Source of the DNA: Methylocaldum marinum
GTDB taxonomy: Bacteria > Pseudomonadota > Gammaproteobacteria > Methylococcales > Methylococcaceae
DNA length: 64,000 bases
Direction of reading: 5' to 3'
NCBI RefSeq assembly: GCF_003584645.1
Contig: NZ_AP017928.1
Coordinates: forward strand, 956,981-1,020,980
Under the pieces are notes generated by a model. The model searched no databases and had not been told where the DNA came from. It saw nothing but the letters and a program-made list of their open reading frames with translations. This document shows, piece after piece, positions 19,872-28,861 of the stretch. The number at the start of each line of letters is the position of its first letter. Position 1 is the first letter of the stretch. The position numbers and the translations under genes are program-made.

Positions 19872-20041
19872 TAGGGTTCCGGCAGATAAATCAGAGTCAC
19901 AAGACAGAAGACAAAGGGATCGGGTCTGGCTCTCCCATATTTCCCGTGGTAAACACTGCATGCAGTATGCCAAGGAATGGATAGCGAAATGTCAGCGGCT
20001 TTGATATTTTGCTGGAAGCCATGATTTTCTTTTAAGCCCAA

Positions 20042-21325
20042 ATGACTCAACCGCAGATACAGATACCCTTAGACCTGCCCAATGTTCAGGTAGAACATTG
20101 CGAACAAACACCTCAAGGTTTGGTGATTACGGTGGTCAGCACTAGCCAAACTGCCGTGTGTCGTCGGTGCGGGCGCACGATTGATAAGTTTCACGGCTAC
20201 GATAAAGAGATTACCTTGCGGCATCTGCCGATTTTTGACCGGCCGGTTTGGATTTGGATCAAGCCCAAACGTTTTCAATGCCCCCATTGCCACAAAGGCC
20301 CGACCACGACCCAGCGTTGTGAGTGGTATGACCCGAAGAGTCCCCATACCAAGGCTTACGAGCATTGGATTCTGCGGGAATTGGTCAACAGTACATTGAG
20401 TGATGTCAGTTTGAAACGCGACCTCACGGTGGCGTGCATCGAAGGCATCATCGACCGCCATGTTCAGCGGCAAGTCGATTGGTCAACGGTGCCAAACTTG
20501 GAATTGCTTGGGATTGACGAAATTGCGCTGAAGAAAGGGCATAAAGACTTTGTGGTGATTATTTCGGGTGTTACGGTTAAGCGGGAGAAGTTTATTCTGG
20601 CGGTGTTGCCGGACAGGAAAAACGAGACGGTCAAATCCTTTTTGGAGACATTACCACCGGATCAACGCGAGCAGGTCCGCCAAGTCTGTATCGACATGAA
20701 TGAAGGTTACCGCAATGCGGTTCAAGAACCCCTACCCAACGTGCCAATAGTGGTTGATCGTTTTCACGTGGCCAAGCATGACCGCGATTGCGCCGATAAA
20801 GCTCGCAAAGCCGAAATGAAGCGCTTGAAAACGACATTGTCCGAGCATGACTATGCGCAGTTGAAAGGGGCGATGTGGGCGTTTCGTAAACCCTGGATAG
20901 CCTTAAGCGAGGAACAGCAAGGTGTCTTGCTACACCTCTTTCAGCATGCACCGACCTTGAAAGAGGTCTATATTCAACGTGAAGTACTGACCGGTATTTT
21001 TGAAAGCCGCATCAACAAAGCCCAGGCGGAACAGGCCTTAATGCAGTGGCTGGAACGCATCACGGCATTAGGTCTGAATTGTTTTGCCGCTTTTGCCACA
21101 ACTTGGGGTCATTGGCGCGATCCCATTATCAACTACTTTGTTCGGCGCGAAACCAGCGGTTTCAAGGCGCGGGGCCAGGTCTTGCAATCCAACACTCTTG
21201 TCCTACACAGCCCCGCATGTGGCAAGACCACTTCGCATCGAACTGGCAGGCGGGCTTTTCACGTGACATCGTGCGGCGACCACCGGGAGGCTATTTTCCG
21301 CGGCGATCATGACCGGCGGGACTGA
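20042..21325 (+). pseudogene. ISL3-family transposase, C-terminus replaced by RAYT sequence
   Basis: Typical ISL3 order: zinc-ribbon-like N-terminus (CRRCGRTIDKFHGYDKE, FQCPHCHKGP), HTH, then DDE core with LLGIDEIALKKGHKDFV, VCIDMNEGYRNAV and VDRFHVAKH, reaching NYFVRRETSGF. The native end after that motif (NNKVKVLKRRCYG-type) is missing. From about 21168 the frame reads a RAYT element end (GGCCAGGTCTTGCAATCC) and a fragment of its gene. The right terminus of the IS is lost with it. The left end probably lies near 19930, but an inverted repeat cannot be matched. Inactive. Confidence 0.85.
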
Positions 21326-21545
21326 TTGGCCCTATTGGGCGACGTCGGCGCGCGTTTCAACCGGCGTTGCTACGCGTACTGCGAGATGATGAACCATGGC
21401 TAGAAACGCCGGATGCCAATCTGTCGGGAGGAATGCGTCAGCTGAATGGCGTCAATACGCAGCGCTTCAATAGCCGCCATGGGCTGGTCGGCCACCTGTT
21501 CCAATGGCGGTTCAAGATCGAAGCGAAGCAACCTTGTTCCATGGA
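21168..21545 (+). pseudogene. RAYT relic fused to ISL3 transposase
   Basis: Starts with the RAYT end motif. Scattered frames then encode VARPLRIELAGGLFT, DHREAIF and later ETPDANLSGGMRQLNGVNTQRFNSRHGLVGHLFQWRFK. These match RAYT residues 2-15, 22-27 and 66-105 with frameshifts and a gap covering the catalytic HUH. Non-functional. Confidence 0.75.
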
Positions 21546-21636
21546 ACTGTTGGTCATCGCGTAACGTAAACGGTTGAGCAATGACCCTTTGGCTTCAAAA
21601 CTCTGAACTCAAGACTATTCAGCAATCGATATCGTA

Positions 21637-21771
21637 ATGTCGCGCATTTGGGTATTCGCCACCTTCACCGTGGTAGTGGTTATTGTAGTCGTCTACGTCA
21701 CATCGAGTTGTGAAGACTGCGCGAATACGGCCCGCCATTTCATTCGTGAATTGTTCCGCGCACTTCGCTGA
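21637..21771 (+). CDS. 44-residue membrane microprotein, copy 1
   Basis: Short ORF, ATG 21637 to TGA 21771. The protein has one predicted N-terminal transmembrane helix (MSRIWVFATFTVVVVIVVVY), then a short polar tail with a CEDC motif and a basic amphipathic end (ARHFIRELFRAL). A second copy at 30750-30884 differs at about 15 of 135 bases; six changes are silent, most others conservative, and the length is identical. Homology fades about 10 bp outside the ORF on each side, as expected if the coding sequence is what was kept. In both copies the start overlaps an upstream stop (TAATG here). Both lie beside Rhs relics. Function unknown; it could be an immunity, lysis or toxin-like peptide. Confidence 0.6.
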   Translation: MSRIWVFATFTVVVVIVVVYVTSSCEDCANTARHFIRELFRALR

Positions 21772-21980
21772 CGCCGGCAATGCTTTGATCTCGGGGTATT
21801 GTCCTGCTGGTGAGCACGGCTCAGGAGCGTTCCAACGGCCGCCGCAGAACTCGTTCCGCACCGGTCCAGATTCGTTGGCCATAGCCTCGAAGACTGCCAT
21901 TACTTAATCGCCGATTTCTTCCCGTAATTCCTCGATCCTGAAGAACGCCGTCGGTAAGCGGCTTGCGCCCGGTTCTCGAT

Positions 21981-22330
21981 TCAGGCCGGATGGTACTGAT
22001 AGAGCCAGGTTTCCGACATTGCCTTGTCCTTGACACGCAGATAGCAGCGCATCTCGACGGGGTCGGTTCCCGCCACGGCCAGGTCGAAATGGGTACGCCA
22101 GTGGCCGGCCACGCCGTCCGGCACGGCTTCGATTTCGATCCTAGAGAGTTCCCCGCGCGACACGGTGACGACGGGCTCCGGTTTGGTGCCGAAAGGCAGT
22201 TTTGCCAGCGGTTTGCCCCTGAATTCGACCGTGAATTTGCGCACGCCCTTGGGACGCGGTTTGCCGGGTTGGCCGCCGTTGCCGAGGCGGGTGGCGACGC
22301 AGCGGGCGAGCGGGGTCGGGTAGGGTAGGG
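21981..22330 (-). pseudogene. opgG: opgG (mdoG) C-terminal fragment
   Basis: The minus-strand frame encodes RLGNGGQPGKPRPKG followed by RKFTVEFRGKPLAKLPFG, then EPVVTVSRGELS, GHWRTHFDLAVAGTDPVEMR and SETWLYQYHPA before a stop. This is the carboxyl end of the periplasmic glucan biosynthesis protein family OpgG/MdoG. Nothing of the ~400-residue N-terminal part remains: the sequence is cut at about 22340 by an Rhs segment. A displaced fragment carried in by rearrangement. Confidence 0.7.
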
Positions 22331-22345
22331 TTCATCCGCCAGCCA

Positions 22346-23351
22346 CCTGATTAAGCGCCACGACCGGCACGGCGCCCTACACCTTAGGTGGGATGTGAAC
22401 CAACGGCTGATCGAGAGCCGGCTGGAGGATGTGTCCACCCGCTATCGCTACGACCCCCTAGGCCGGCGAATCGAGAAGCGCACCGGCGATAAAGTGACGA
22501 CCTTTGTCTGGGACGGCGATGCTCTGGTGGGCGATTGGATCGAGGATCCGACCGACCCCGTTGTTCCGGCTAAAGGGGTCGCTCGGGAATGGGTGTACTA
22601 TCCGGAGACCTTCGAGCTCTTAGCACTTCTTGGCGGCCGACGCGGACCGAACACCCTCCTGCACGATCACAACGACCCCAACGGCTGTCCGATCCGGCTG
22701 ACCGACTCGAAGGGCGAAGTCCTGTGGGCGGCGAGTTACACGGCGTGGGGGCAAATCGCGCGGCTGCACGTCGGCTATGTCGATAACCCGATTCGGTTGC
22801 AGGGGCAGTATGAGGATGGGGAGACGGGAATCCATTACAATCGGCATCGATATTTCGATCCGGAATCAGGTCTTTTTGGGGCGCAGGATCCTATCGGTTT
22901 GTGTGGTGGCCTCAATCCATACCAATATGCTGCTAACTCGTTGGGTTGGATTGATCCATTGGGACTCCAATGTAAACCCGGCTATCAATATCGGCAGGGT
23001 AAGGCAACGGATCCAGGCTTGGCTGATTTCGTGAATGATCTTGAAAGCCGAGGCATTAAGGTTTTAGGCACAAACTTGGAAATCATAGATTTAAAAACAG
23101 GTAGTGTTGTCGGAGAAATCGATGTGTTGACGGCAAATGCGGCAATCCAATATAAGCATGGTTCATCAAGTGCACATGCCGTTCTGGCTCAAATCCAGGA
23201 TAGATCAAAGCCGTTCCTTGACGTTCCCGTGGTAGGATTTGTCCGAGGAGCTGGCGGGAAACTCAATGCGGCAAAGAGAACCGTACAAGCCGCTAACAAA
23301 AAAGAACCTGTGACAAGCGACATTGAAATCCTGGTTGCTGTCATCAAGTAA
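22346..23351 (+). CDS. Orphan Rhs C-terminal module 1 (nuclease-like toxin)
   Basis: Lacks a PAAR domain and nearly all of the shell. It resumes at the segment matching RHDRRGALHLRWDANQRL of the main Rhs, follows it closely through AREWVYYPETFE and NPIRLQGQYEDGETG, then diverges at the core (GLFGAQDPIGLCGGLNPYQY...GWIDPLGL). The tip (~125 residues) contains GEIDVLTANAAIQYKHGSSS, an (E/D)-x-D...Q-x-K pattern typical of PD-(D/E)XK nucleases. First in-frame ATG/GTG is near 22395. The ~650 bp of shell identity would let it recombine into the main rhs gene and swap tips. Expression on its own is doubtful. Confidence 0.82.
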
Positions 23352-23373
23352 TTTGAAAAGGGTTGTTCTAGCC

Positions 23374-23811
23374 ATGTCCCAGTCCGTAGTTCTTATATTT
23401 CCCACGACCATTACCTTAGAGAGCATTTGCCAGATGCTCCGCGAACAATGGGATCAAAACCTGTTTGTTCATCTCGGCCGTTGCAATATTGAAGTTCAGG
23501 AGCCTGGAAATGGCGTCAAATACGTTTCGATCGGGGAGTTAGTCCCTGCGGATGAGGTACACGACGATTATCTCTCGAATGAGGATATTCCTGTCGAAAT
23601 CCAGGAGAAATTGCGGGATACTGTCTTCTTCCATGTAGCATATAATGACTACATATTTTGCAGCACCGTTATTCAATATTTGTTTTCGAAGTTGACTCAT
23701 GTTCAAGACCGGGTGTGGCTGGATAATGACTACGGTACTTTGATTCCTGCCGAAACGGTATTGAGGGAGTTTGGTATCAACCCTTTATGGGACTGGCGGC
23801 AGTCCGCATAG
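23374..23811 (+). CDS. Immunity protein candidate for orphan Rhs module 1
   Basis: 145 residues from ATG 23374, 22 bp after the orphan Rhs stop. Cytosolic, acidic, alpha/beta: SQSVVLIFPTTITLESICQMLREQWD, VKYVSIGELVPADEVHDDYL, FFHVAYNDYIFCSTVIQYLFSKL. An upstream in-frame start at 23323 would overlap the toxin and lacks a ribosome site. No family recognised. Cognate role is inferred from adjacency. Confidence 0.72.
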   Translation: MSQSVVLIFPTTITLESICQMLREQWDQNLFVHLGRCNIEVQEPGNGVKYVSIGELVPADEVHDDYLSNEDIPVEIQEKLRDTVFFHVAYNDYIFCSTVIQYLFSKLTHVQDRVWLDNDYGTLIPAETVLREFGINPLWDWRQSA

Positions 23812-23922
23812 CAAAGGCCCCGGGGTCACACAGGCCACGGGGTCAGGTCTTGGTTGCGGCTGGGCAATGCTGCACATTCCAGCGGGTGAGAATCCCGCCC
23901 CGGTAACCGCTAGCCACGGGCC

Positions 23923-25303
23923 CAATGCCGTTAAGTTAAGGAGCTTGTGGTATACTATGTGACGTAACTATCTGAAAACAAAGGATTAATCAATGAAGGT
24001 CGCTTAGCGCTATCCATGCCGGTATTCTTGCCGATCTCACCAAAACGCTTCACGATCCCCAGTTCATCGCCGACCATCGCACCCGCCCAACCGCCTTCTC
24101 CCGGCAGCGCATCCTCACCTTTCCGGTCCTTGTCGCCTTCCTGCTCTGCGCCTTCAAAGGCAGCCTCCAGTCCTTGCTCGATGACCTCTTCGCTACGCTC
24201 CAGGCACCGCTGCCCCGGACGGTGACCCAAAGCGCCCTGTCCCAGGCTCGCCAGAAGCTGAAAGCCTCCGTGTTCGAAGCCCTCAACGAGCGCTTGCTGG
24301 GCTCCTTGGCCACCTTGCTGCCCGAGCCCCGCTGGCGCGGCTTGCGCCGGGTCGCCGCCGATTCCACCACCTTACGCTTACCGGCCTGGCCGGAAAACCA
24401 GGCCGAATTCGGCGTCCAGTCCGATCACCCGGGCCAACCGTATGTGTTGGCGCGTGCCTTGGGGCTGTTCGCCACCACGTCACGCCTGATGCTCAAGGCC
24501 GTCCTCGGCCGCTTCGACGAGGCCGAGCGTGCCCTCCTGGCGCAACGGCTCCCACACCTTGCCGGCGACGACCTCCTCATCCTGGATCGCGGCTTTCCCG
24601 CCGTCTGGCTGTTCACCCTGCTGCAACAGCGCGGCCTGCCGTTCCTGGCTCGGATGGACGGGACTCCATGGTCCTGTGTCGAGCGCTTCCTGCTCTCCGG
24701 CCAGACCGAAACGGTCGTGACCCTCAAGGTCTCCAAGGCCGCTCAAAGACAAGCACAAGCGGCCGGCATGCACCTGATCGACAACGCCGTCACCCTTCGC
24801 CTGATCCGCGTCGTCCTGTCCACCGGCACCGTCGAGGTCCTCGCGACCTCGCTCCTCGACGCGCAAACCTTTCCCGCCGCAGACTTCAAAAGTCTCTACC
24901 ACGCCCGCTGGCACATCGAGGAAGCCTTCAAAGTCCTCAAACACCGCCTCAACGTCGAACAGTTCTCCGGCGAACTCCCCGAACCCATCCGCCAGGATTT
25001 CCACGCCAAGCTCTTCACCGCCAACCTCGCCGAAGCCCTCGCCCGCTCCGCCTACGACACCCTGCCCGAAGACAAGGCCCAACGCTATGACCCCAATGTG
25101 ACCTATGTCCTCAACTCCCTGAAGACGCGTCTATTCTGCTGGCTCATCCAGCGCGTATCCCCCAGCCAAATCCTCACCCTTATCGAGCTCTATGCCAGAA
25201 CCCTGGAGCTCAAACGGCCCGATCGAAAGGCACCAAGACCCCAATCCCGCATCAAGCCAAAACCTCGACGTCAATACAAATGACCCTTAACTTAACGGCA
25301 TTG
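23923..25303 (+). mobile_element. IS4-family insertion sequence
   Basis: Terminal inverted repeats CAATGCCGTTAAGTTAAGG (23923-23941) and its complement (25285-25303) match over 19 bp. The element sits between a stretch holding a RAYT end motif (23838-23853) and the Rhs fragment starting at 25306. No target duplication could be matched, so one flank was probably rearranged. Confidence 0.88.
23993..25283 (+). pseudogene. IS4-family transposase, frameshifted near its start
   Basis: The ATG at 23993 has an AAGGA ribosome site but reads MKVA-stop. The frame encoding IHAGILADLTKTLHDPQF..., clearly family sequence, has no start. One extra T at about 24004 explains both. An internal TTG at 24174 opens a 369-residue frame covering the catalytic part: AADSTTLRLP (Asp), LLILDRGFPAVW (Asp) and YHARWHIEEAFKVLKHRL. 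The last is the Y-(2)-R-(3)-E-(6)-K signature of IS4. Without the first ~60 residues activity is unlikely. Confidence 0.82.
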
Positions 25304-25305
25304 CC

Positions 25306-25733
25306 CCAAGGGCTGTCCGATCCGGCTGACCAACTCAGCAGGCGAAGTCCTATGGGCAGCGAGCTATACCGCCTGGGGGCAAATCGCGCGGCTGCACGTC
25401 GGTTATGTTGATAACCCGATTCGGTTGCAGATGAGTCGCGCCGACTTCGAGCACTTTCTGTCTACCGGCAATCTTAAAGCGACAACCGAAACCTTCATGT
25501 CGCCCACGAGAAAATCCTCCGAGGCCTATGAGGGAGTGCTGGTCAAGTTCCAGCTGGTCGAGGGCACCACCCAGGCGTTGCGCGATATCGGCGTAAAGGC
25601 TCACGGCAAGAAGTCGGAGGCGCTACTTCCGGATTTGCCGCAGGTGAAGAAGGGATGGGCACGCAGCAAAGCCTTGTTCAAGCAGGAAGGCGACCAGGTC
25701 AATATCGGTTTGGGAAAAGGTCGCGCCCTGGAT
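25306..25733 (+). pseudogene. Orphan Rhs C-terminal module 2, 5' part (interrupted by IS1-type element)
   Basis: Begins GGCTGTCCGATCCGGCTGACC, matching the main Rhs at CPIRLTDSKGEVLWAASYTAWGQIARLHVGYVDNPIRLQ. It jumps directly into a toxin domain (MSRADFEHFLSTGNLKATTETFMSP, YEGVLVKFQLVEGTT, KALFKQEGDQVNIGLGKGRALD), so the DPxGL core is missing. The IS1-type left end supplies the last four codons and stop of the present frame (25734-25751). Removing the IS elements, the frame continues at 27847 as VFNQGIRGFEILGVNG and stops overlapping the next gene. The toxin family is not identified with certainty. Confidence 0.8.
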
Positions 25734-25803
25734 GGTGGTGGGTTTAAGTAGTTTATATACTACAATGTACAATTATTTCTTAGCTTAAGCATTGACTGGA
25801 CCA

Positions 25804-26079
25804 ATGGCCTATCAAACGATTCCGTGCAAATACTGTAAAAGTTCCGATGTGGTGCGCTATGGTACACAGAGTGGTTACCCCCGCTTTCGTTGCAAGCACT
25901 GTGGGCGCACCTTCAAGACCGAATACATTTACCGGGCCTACGAGTCCGGTATCAAAGAACAGATTGTTGACATGGCGATGAATGGCAGTGGTATTCGAGA
26001 TACCGCTCGTGTTCTCGGGATTGGGAAAAACACAGTCATGTCTACACTGAAAAAAAGTCCACCGAAGTGGTCACGGTGA
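25804..26079 (+). CDS. IS1-family InsA-like protein
   Basis: About 91 residues: zinc-binding N-terminus CKYCKSSDVVRYG...RFRCKHCGRTFKTEY (two CxxC pairs) and an HTH (GSGIRDTARVLGIGKNTVMSTLKKS). The ATG at 25804 was chosen over TTG 25792. The frame ends at TGA 26077-26079. A run of seven A (26050-26056) near the end is a candidate -1 slippage site. The family reading KKKSTEVVTVNP appears in the shifted frame, so either programmed frameshifting or a decayed single ORF is possible. Confidence 0.75.
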   Translation: MAYQTIPCKYCKSSDVVRYGTQSGYPRFRCKHCGRTFKTEYIYRAYESGIKEQIVDMAMNGSGIRDTARVLGIGKNTVMSTLKKSPPKWSR

Positions 26080-26103
26080 ATCCTTAGCTCTCGGGAAATC
26101 GCC

Positions 26104-26529
26104 GTGGAAATCAGGCATCTCTTTGATTCGCCGATGGATGTTCAGGCGGACGAACAGTGGAGCTATGTGGCTCGCAAGAAGAACCAACGTTGGCTCTGGT
26201 ACGCCATCGACGCCGCCACCGGATGCATTTTGTCATTTGTGTTTGGGCGGCGCAAAGAGGACGTTTGCGAACAATTGATCGCCAATCTGCGCGTTTTCAA
26301 TATTCGAACCTATTACACCGATGATTGGCCAAGCTATGCGGCGTTCATTCCGGCAAACCAGCACGTCATTGGTAAGAAATATACGCAAAAGATCGAAAAC
26401 AAAAACCTTTTGTTACGCACTCGCATCAAGCGCTTAACTCGCAAAACGATCTGCTTTTCAAAATCTGAGTTGCTTCACGATGGGGTGATCGGCCTCTTCA
26501 TTAATCGCCACTGCTTTCAACTAAATTGA
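26104..26529 (+). CDS. IS1-family InsB-like catalytic part
   Basis: About 141 residues carrying the IS1 DDE elements: VQADEQWSYVARKKNQRWLWYAID (first Asp), TYYTDDWPSYAAF (second Asp) and KKYTQKIENKNLLLRTRIKRL (Glu in IEN). It starts at a GTG in the same frame as InsA, separated by an in-frame TGA. A complete transposase would need frame correction or recoding. It probably acts as the second half of InsAB' if the element is alive. Confidence 0.75.
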   Translation: MEIRHLFDSPMDVQADEQWSYVARKKNQRWLWYAIDAATGCILSFVFGRRKEDVCEQLIANLRVFNIRTYYTDDWPSYAAFIPANQHVIGKKYTQKIENKNLLLRTRIKRLTRKTICFSKSELLHDGVIGLFINRHCFQLN

Positions 26530-26545
26530 CCCACCACCCCCTGGA

Positions 26546-27841
26546 GGGCACCTCGAAAAACCTCCTTGGTCTGCGCGCGCCCGGTAAAATAGGACCTGTA
26601 GCCAATCAGTGTGTTGAGTCCCAGACATGACCAAACCGAAGATGCCAAAGTCTCCGAAGAGCGCGATCAAACCCGATCTGTTTGCGGCCGATTTGCGCAA
26701 GCAGAAGATCGACCGGATGGGCGATCCGCTGGTGGCCTTCGAGACCCACATCGACTTTGCGGCGCTTGCCGCGGACGTGGATCAGGCGGCGCCCCGACCG
26801 GTCAGCCCGCAAGGCGGTCGTCCGCCGTTTCCCACCGAAACGATGGTGCGCATCCTGTTTCTCAAGCGGGTCAACAATCTCTCGGACGAGCAGATGGAAT
26901 ACCAGTTGCTTGATCGGATGAGTTACCAGCGCTTCTGCGGGCTGATGGACTCGGCCAGCATTCCGGACCGCACCACGATGTGGACCTTCGAGAACCGCAT
27001 CGGCGAGGTCGGCGCCCAGGCGCTGTTCGACGGCATCGAGCGGCAGTTGCTCAAGCATGGCTACATCGCCCGCGGGGGGCATATCATCGACGCCACCCTG
27101 GTGCCTGCGCCAAAGCAGCACTTCAGCAAGGACGATAAGGAGATGCTGAAGGAAGGCGCGATGCCGGCGGACTGGAGCCCGGCCAAGCGGCGGCAAAAAG
27201 ACCTGGACGCCACCTGGACCAAGAAGCACGGCAAGAGCCACCACGGCTACAAGCTCTCCATCAACGTGGACAAGCGCTACAAGGTTATCCGCAAGATCGA
27301 GACCGGCACCGCCGCTACTCATGACAGCCAGCACTTTGAGGCGGTGTTGAACACTAGCAACACCAGCCGGGACGTCTATGCCGACAAGGGCTATCCGAGT
27401 GCGGAACGGGAAGCCCAGCTCCAGGAAGCGGGTTATCGCAACCACATCCAGCGCAAGGGCCAGCGCAACCATCCGCTGTCCGAACGGCAGAAACAACGTA
27501 ATCAACGCATCGCCCGGGTCCGAGCACGGGTCGAGCATCCCTTCGCCGCCATCGCACAAATGGGCGGCAAGTTTATTCGCACCATCGGCCAGGCGAGGGC
27601 GAACTTTGCCATGACGATGATGGCGGCCAGCTATAACCTGAAGCGGCTGGTTTACCTGAAACAGGCGGGTGTCGTGGCCTTTTGAGGCCCACCCTCGCCC
27701 GAAAGGCCCCCAACGCGGGCGATTCGGGGAAAATGAAAAGTGAAATGGCGACAAGAGCGTGAGGGAGTCGGCTCGTGTGCCCGCCCGGTCAAAAAATTAG
27801 AGCCGGGTTTTCATCAAAATTCAGGGTTTTTCGAGGTGCCC
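26546..27841 (+). mobile_element. IS5-family insertion sequence, copy B
   Basis: 1296 bp, same ends as copy A, flanked by TGGA on both sides (26542-26545 and 27842-27845). It landed inside the right-hand target duplication of the IS1-type element, giving a nested insertion whose order of events is clear. Confidence 0.92.
26627..27685 (+). CDS. IS5-family (IS5 group) transposase, copy B
   Basis: 352 residues, identical to copy A at 4022 except Arg for Cys in RNQRIARVRARVEHPF. Catalytic segments IIDATLVPAP, VYADKGYPSAE and RARVEHPFAAI are intact. With matching target duplications and a sound gene, this is the better candidate for the active copy. Confidence 0.92.
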   Translation: MTKPKMPKSPKSAIKPDLFAADLRKQKIDRMGDPLVAFETHIDFAALAADVDQAAPRPVSPQGGRPPFPTETMVRILFLKRVNNLSDEQMEYQLLDRMSYQRFCGLMDSASIPDRTTMWTFENRIGEVGAQALFDGIERQLLKHGYIARGGHIIDATLVPAPKQHFSKDDKEMLKEGAMPADWSPAKRRQKDLDATWTKKHGKSHHGYKLSINVDKRYKVIRKIETGTAATHDSQHFEAVLNTSNTSRDVYADKGYPSAEREAQLQEAGYRNHIQRKGQRNHPLSERQKQRNQRIARVRARVEHPFAAIAQMGGKFIRTIGQARANFAMTMMAASYNLKRLVYLKQAGVVAF

Positions 27842-27897
27842 TGGATGTATTCAACCAAGGGATTCGCGGTTTCGAAATTTTGGGAGTGAACGGATGA
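27842..27897 (+). pseudogene. 3' end of orphan Rhs module 2 toxin
   Basis: After excision of IS1 and IS5 the frame from 25733 continues GTATTCAACCAAGGG..., encoding VFNQGIRGFEILGVNG and stop TGA 27895-27897. That stop overlaps the next ATG (27894) by the usual ATGA. This shows the separated sequence is the true toxin C-terminus. Confidence 0.78.
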
Positions 27898-28310
27898 ACG
27901 TTGAGGAACTGTTGGATAAATTCTGCCTAAGGCCATCAACGGAATCGATCCCTGCGATCCGAAGTCTGCTCGGTGAACAGGCTGAGAAAGAGCAGCATGC
28001 ACAGGGTGCAGGCGATACCGAATTGATGAAGCTTTGTTGCGTCCAACTATTTGCCAACGAAGACGTTTCGGATTCCTTGCCGATTTGGAAAGCGAAGAGT
28101 TCGAGCATGGATGCGGACGCCTCGATCGACGTGCAGCTATTGTGCGGCGGAGGCTTGCTTGAAACCAAGGAATATCTGAAGCAGCATCCGGCTCCTGGGG
28201 CGGCACACGCTCTGGCACGGATAGAGGCCTGTGAAGCGAGCGGCGATTTCGACGGATTCTCGGTGGAGGAGACGTTAGCTTTCTATGAAGACTACTACGC
28301 TGAAGAATAA
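27894..28310 (+). CDS. Immunity protein candidate for orphan Rhs module 2
   Basis: 138 residues. The start ATG overlaps the reconstructed toxin stop by 4 bp, with GGGAG upstream. Acidic, helical: NVEELLDKFCLRPSTESIPAIRSLLGEQAE, MKLCCVQLFANEDVSDSLPIWKAKSSS, QLLCGGGLLETKEYLKQHP, and a very acidic end (FYEDYYAEE). No membrane segment or signal. Toxin and immunity are now 2.1 kb apart because of the nested insertions. The immunity gene itself is intact, as expected if loss would be harmful. Family unknown. Confidence 0.75.
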   Translation: MNVEELLDKFCLRPSTESIPAIRSLLGEQAEKEQHAQGAGDTELMKLCCVQLFANEDVSDSLPIWKAKSSSMDADASIDVQLLCGGGLLETKEYLKQHPAPGAAHALARIEACEASGDFDGFSVEETLAFYEDYYAEE

Positions 28311-28389
28311 CTTTCCGACGCGGCCTATTCGACTGTGGCGTGGCAGGTAGTAGCGAACATATGGCTGCTTCTCTTGACGCTTTTTTGCG

Positions 28390-28781
28390 GCGTTTTTTTC
28401 AGCAGCCGACGGACAGGACTCGGTCAATCCGAGGGCAACGACCCGGTCGGCCAAGAGTTGCAGCGTCCAGTGTTGACGCCCTTCCAGCGCCGCGCTGCAC
28501 GCTTCTGCGATCAACCGGGCTTTGGGCCTTTGGCCCGGGCGCGGACGTTCCCGGAGCGCCTCAAGGCCGCACTCGACAAAGCGTCGGCGCGTGCGTTCGA
28601 CCGTCGCCCGCCCAACCGTCAGCGCTTCGGTGATCCGCTCGTCGGGCCAGCCCTCGGCGGCTTTGAGTAAAATCCGCCCGTGGGTCAGTTGACGCGTCGC
28701 CGTCGTGCCACCGCGCAGTAACTGTTCCAAGTGCTCACGTTCGGCGTCACTGAGCCTGACCCGATAGATCGTTTGGGGCAT
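28390..28781 (-). pseudogene. IS630-family transposase, N-terminal fragment
   Basis: Good AAGGAG ribosome site and ATG at 28781. Encodes the HTH half of an IS630 transposase: LSDAEREHLEQLLRGGTTATRQLTHGRILLKAAEGWPDERITEALTVGRATVERTRRRFVECGLEALRERPRPGQ, then LIAEACSAALEGRQHWTLQLLADRVVALGLTES. After that point the family sequence stops and unrelated residues run to the stop at 28275. The DDE domain is absent. Confidence 0.82.
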
Positions 28782-28861
28782 CGCTGATCTCCTTCACAGG
28801 AATGAAAGGATCAGACTCGGATCGCACTAAGAATATCCATCACCGCCAGCGTGACCGACTA

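Larger units (their letters stand above)
25734..26538 (+). mobile_element. IS1-family insertion sequence
   Basis: 805 bp with ends GGTGGTGGGT...ACCCACCACC. The left flank is CCCTGGAT (25726-25733). The right flank is CCCTGGA (26539-26545) followed, after IS5 copy B, by T (27846). An 8-bp target duplication CCCTGGAT is therefore restored once copy B is removed. Inserted in the toxin part of orphan Rhs module 2. Confidence 0.88.
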
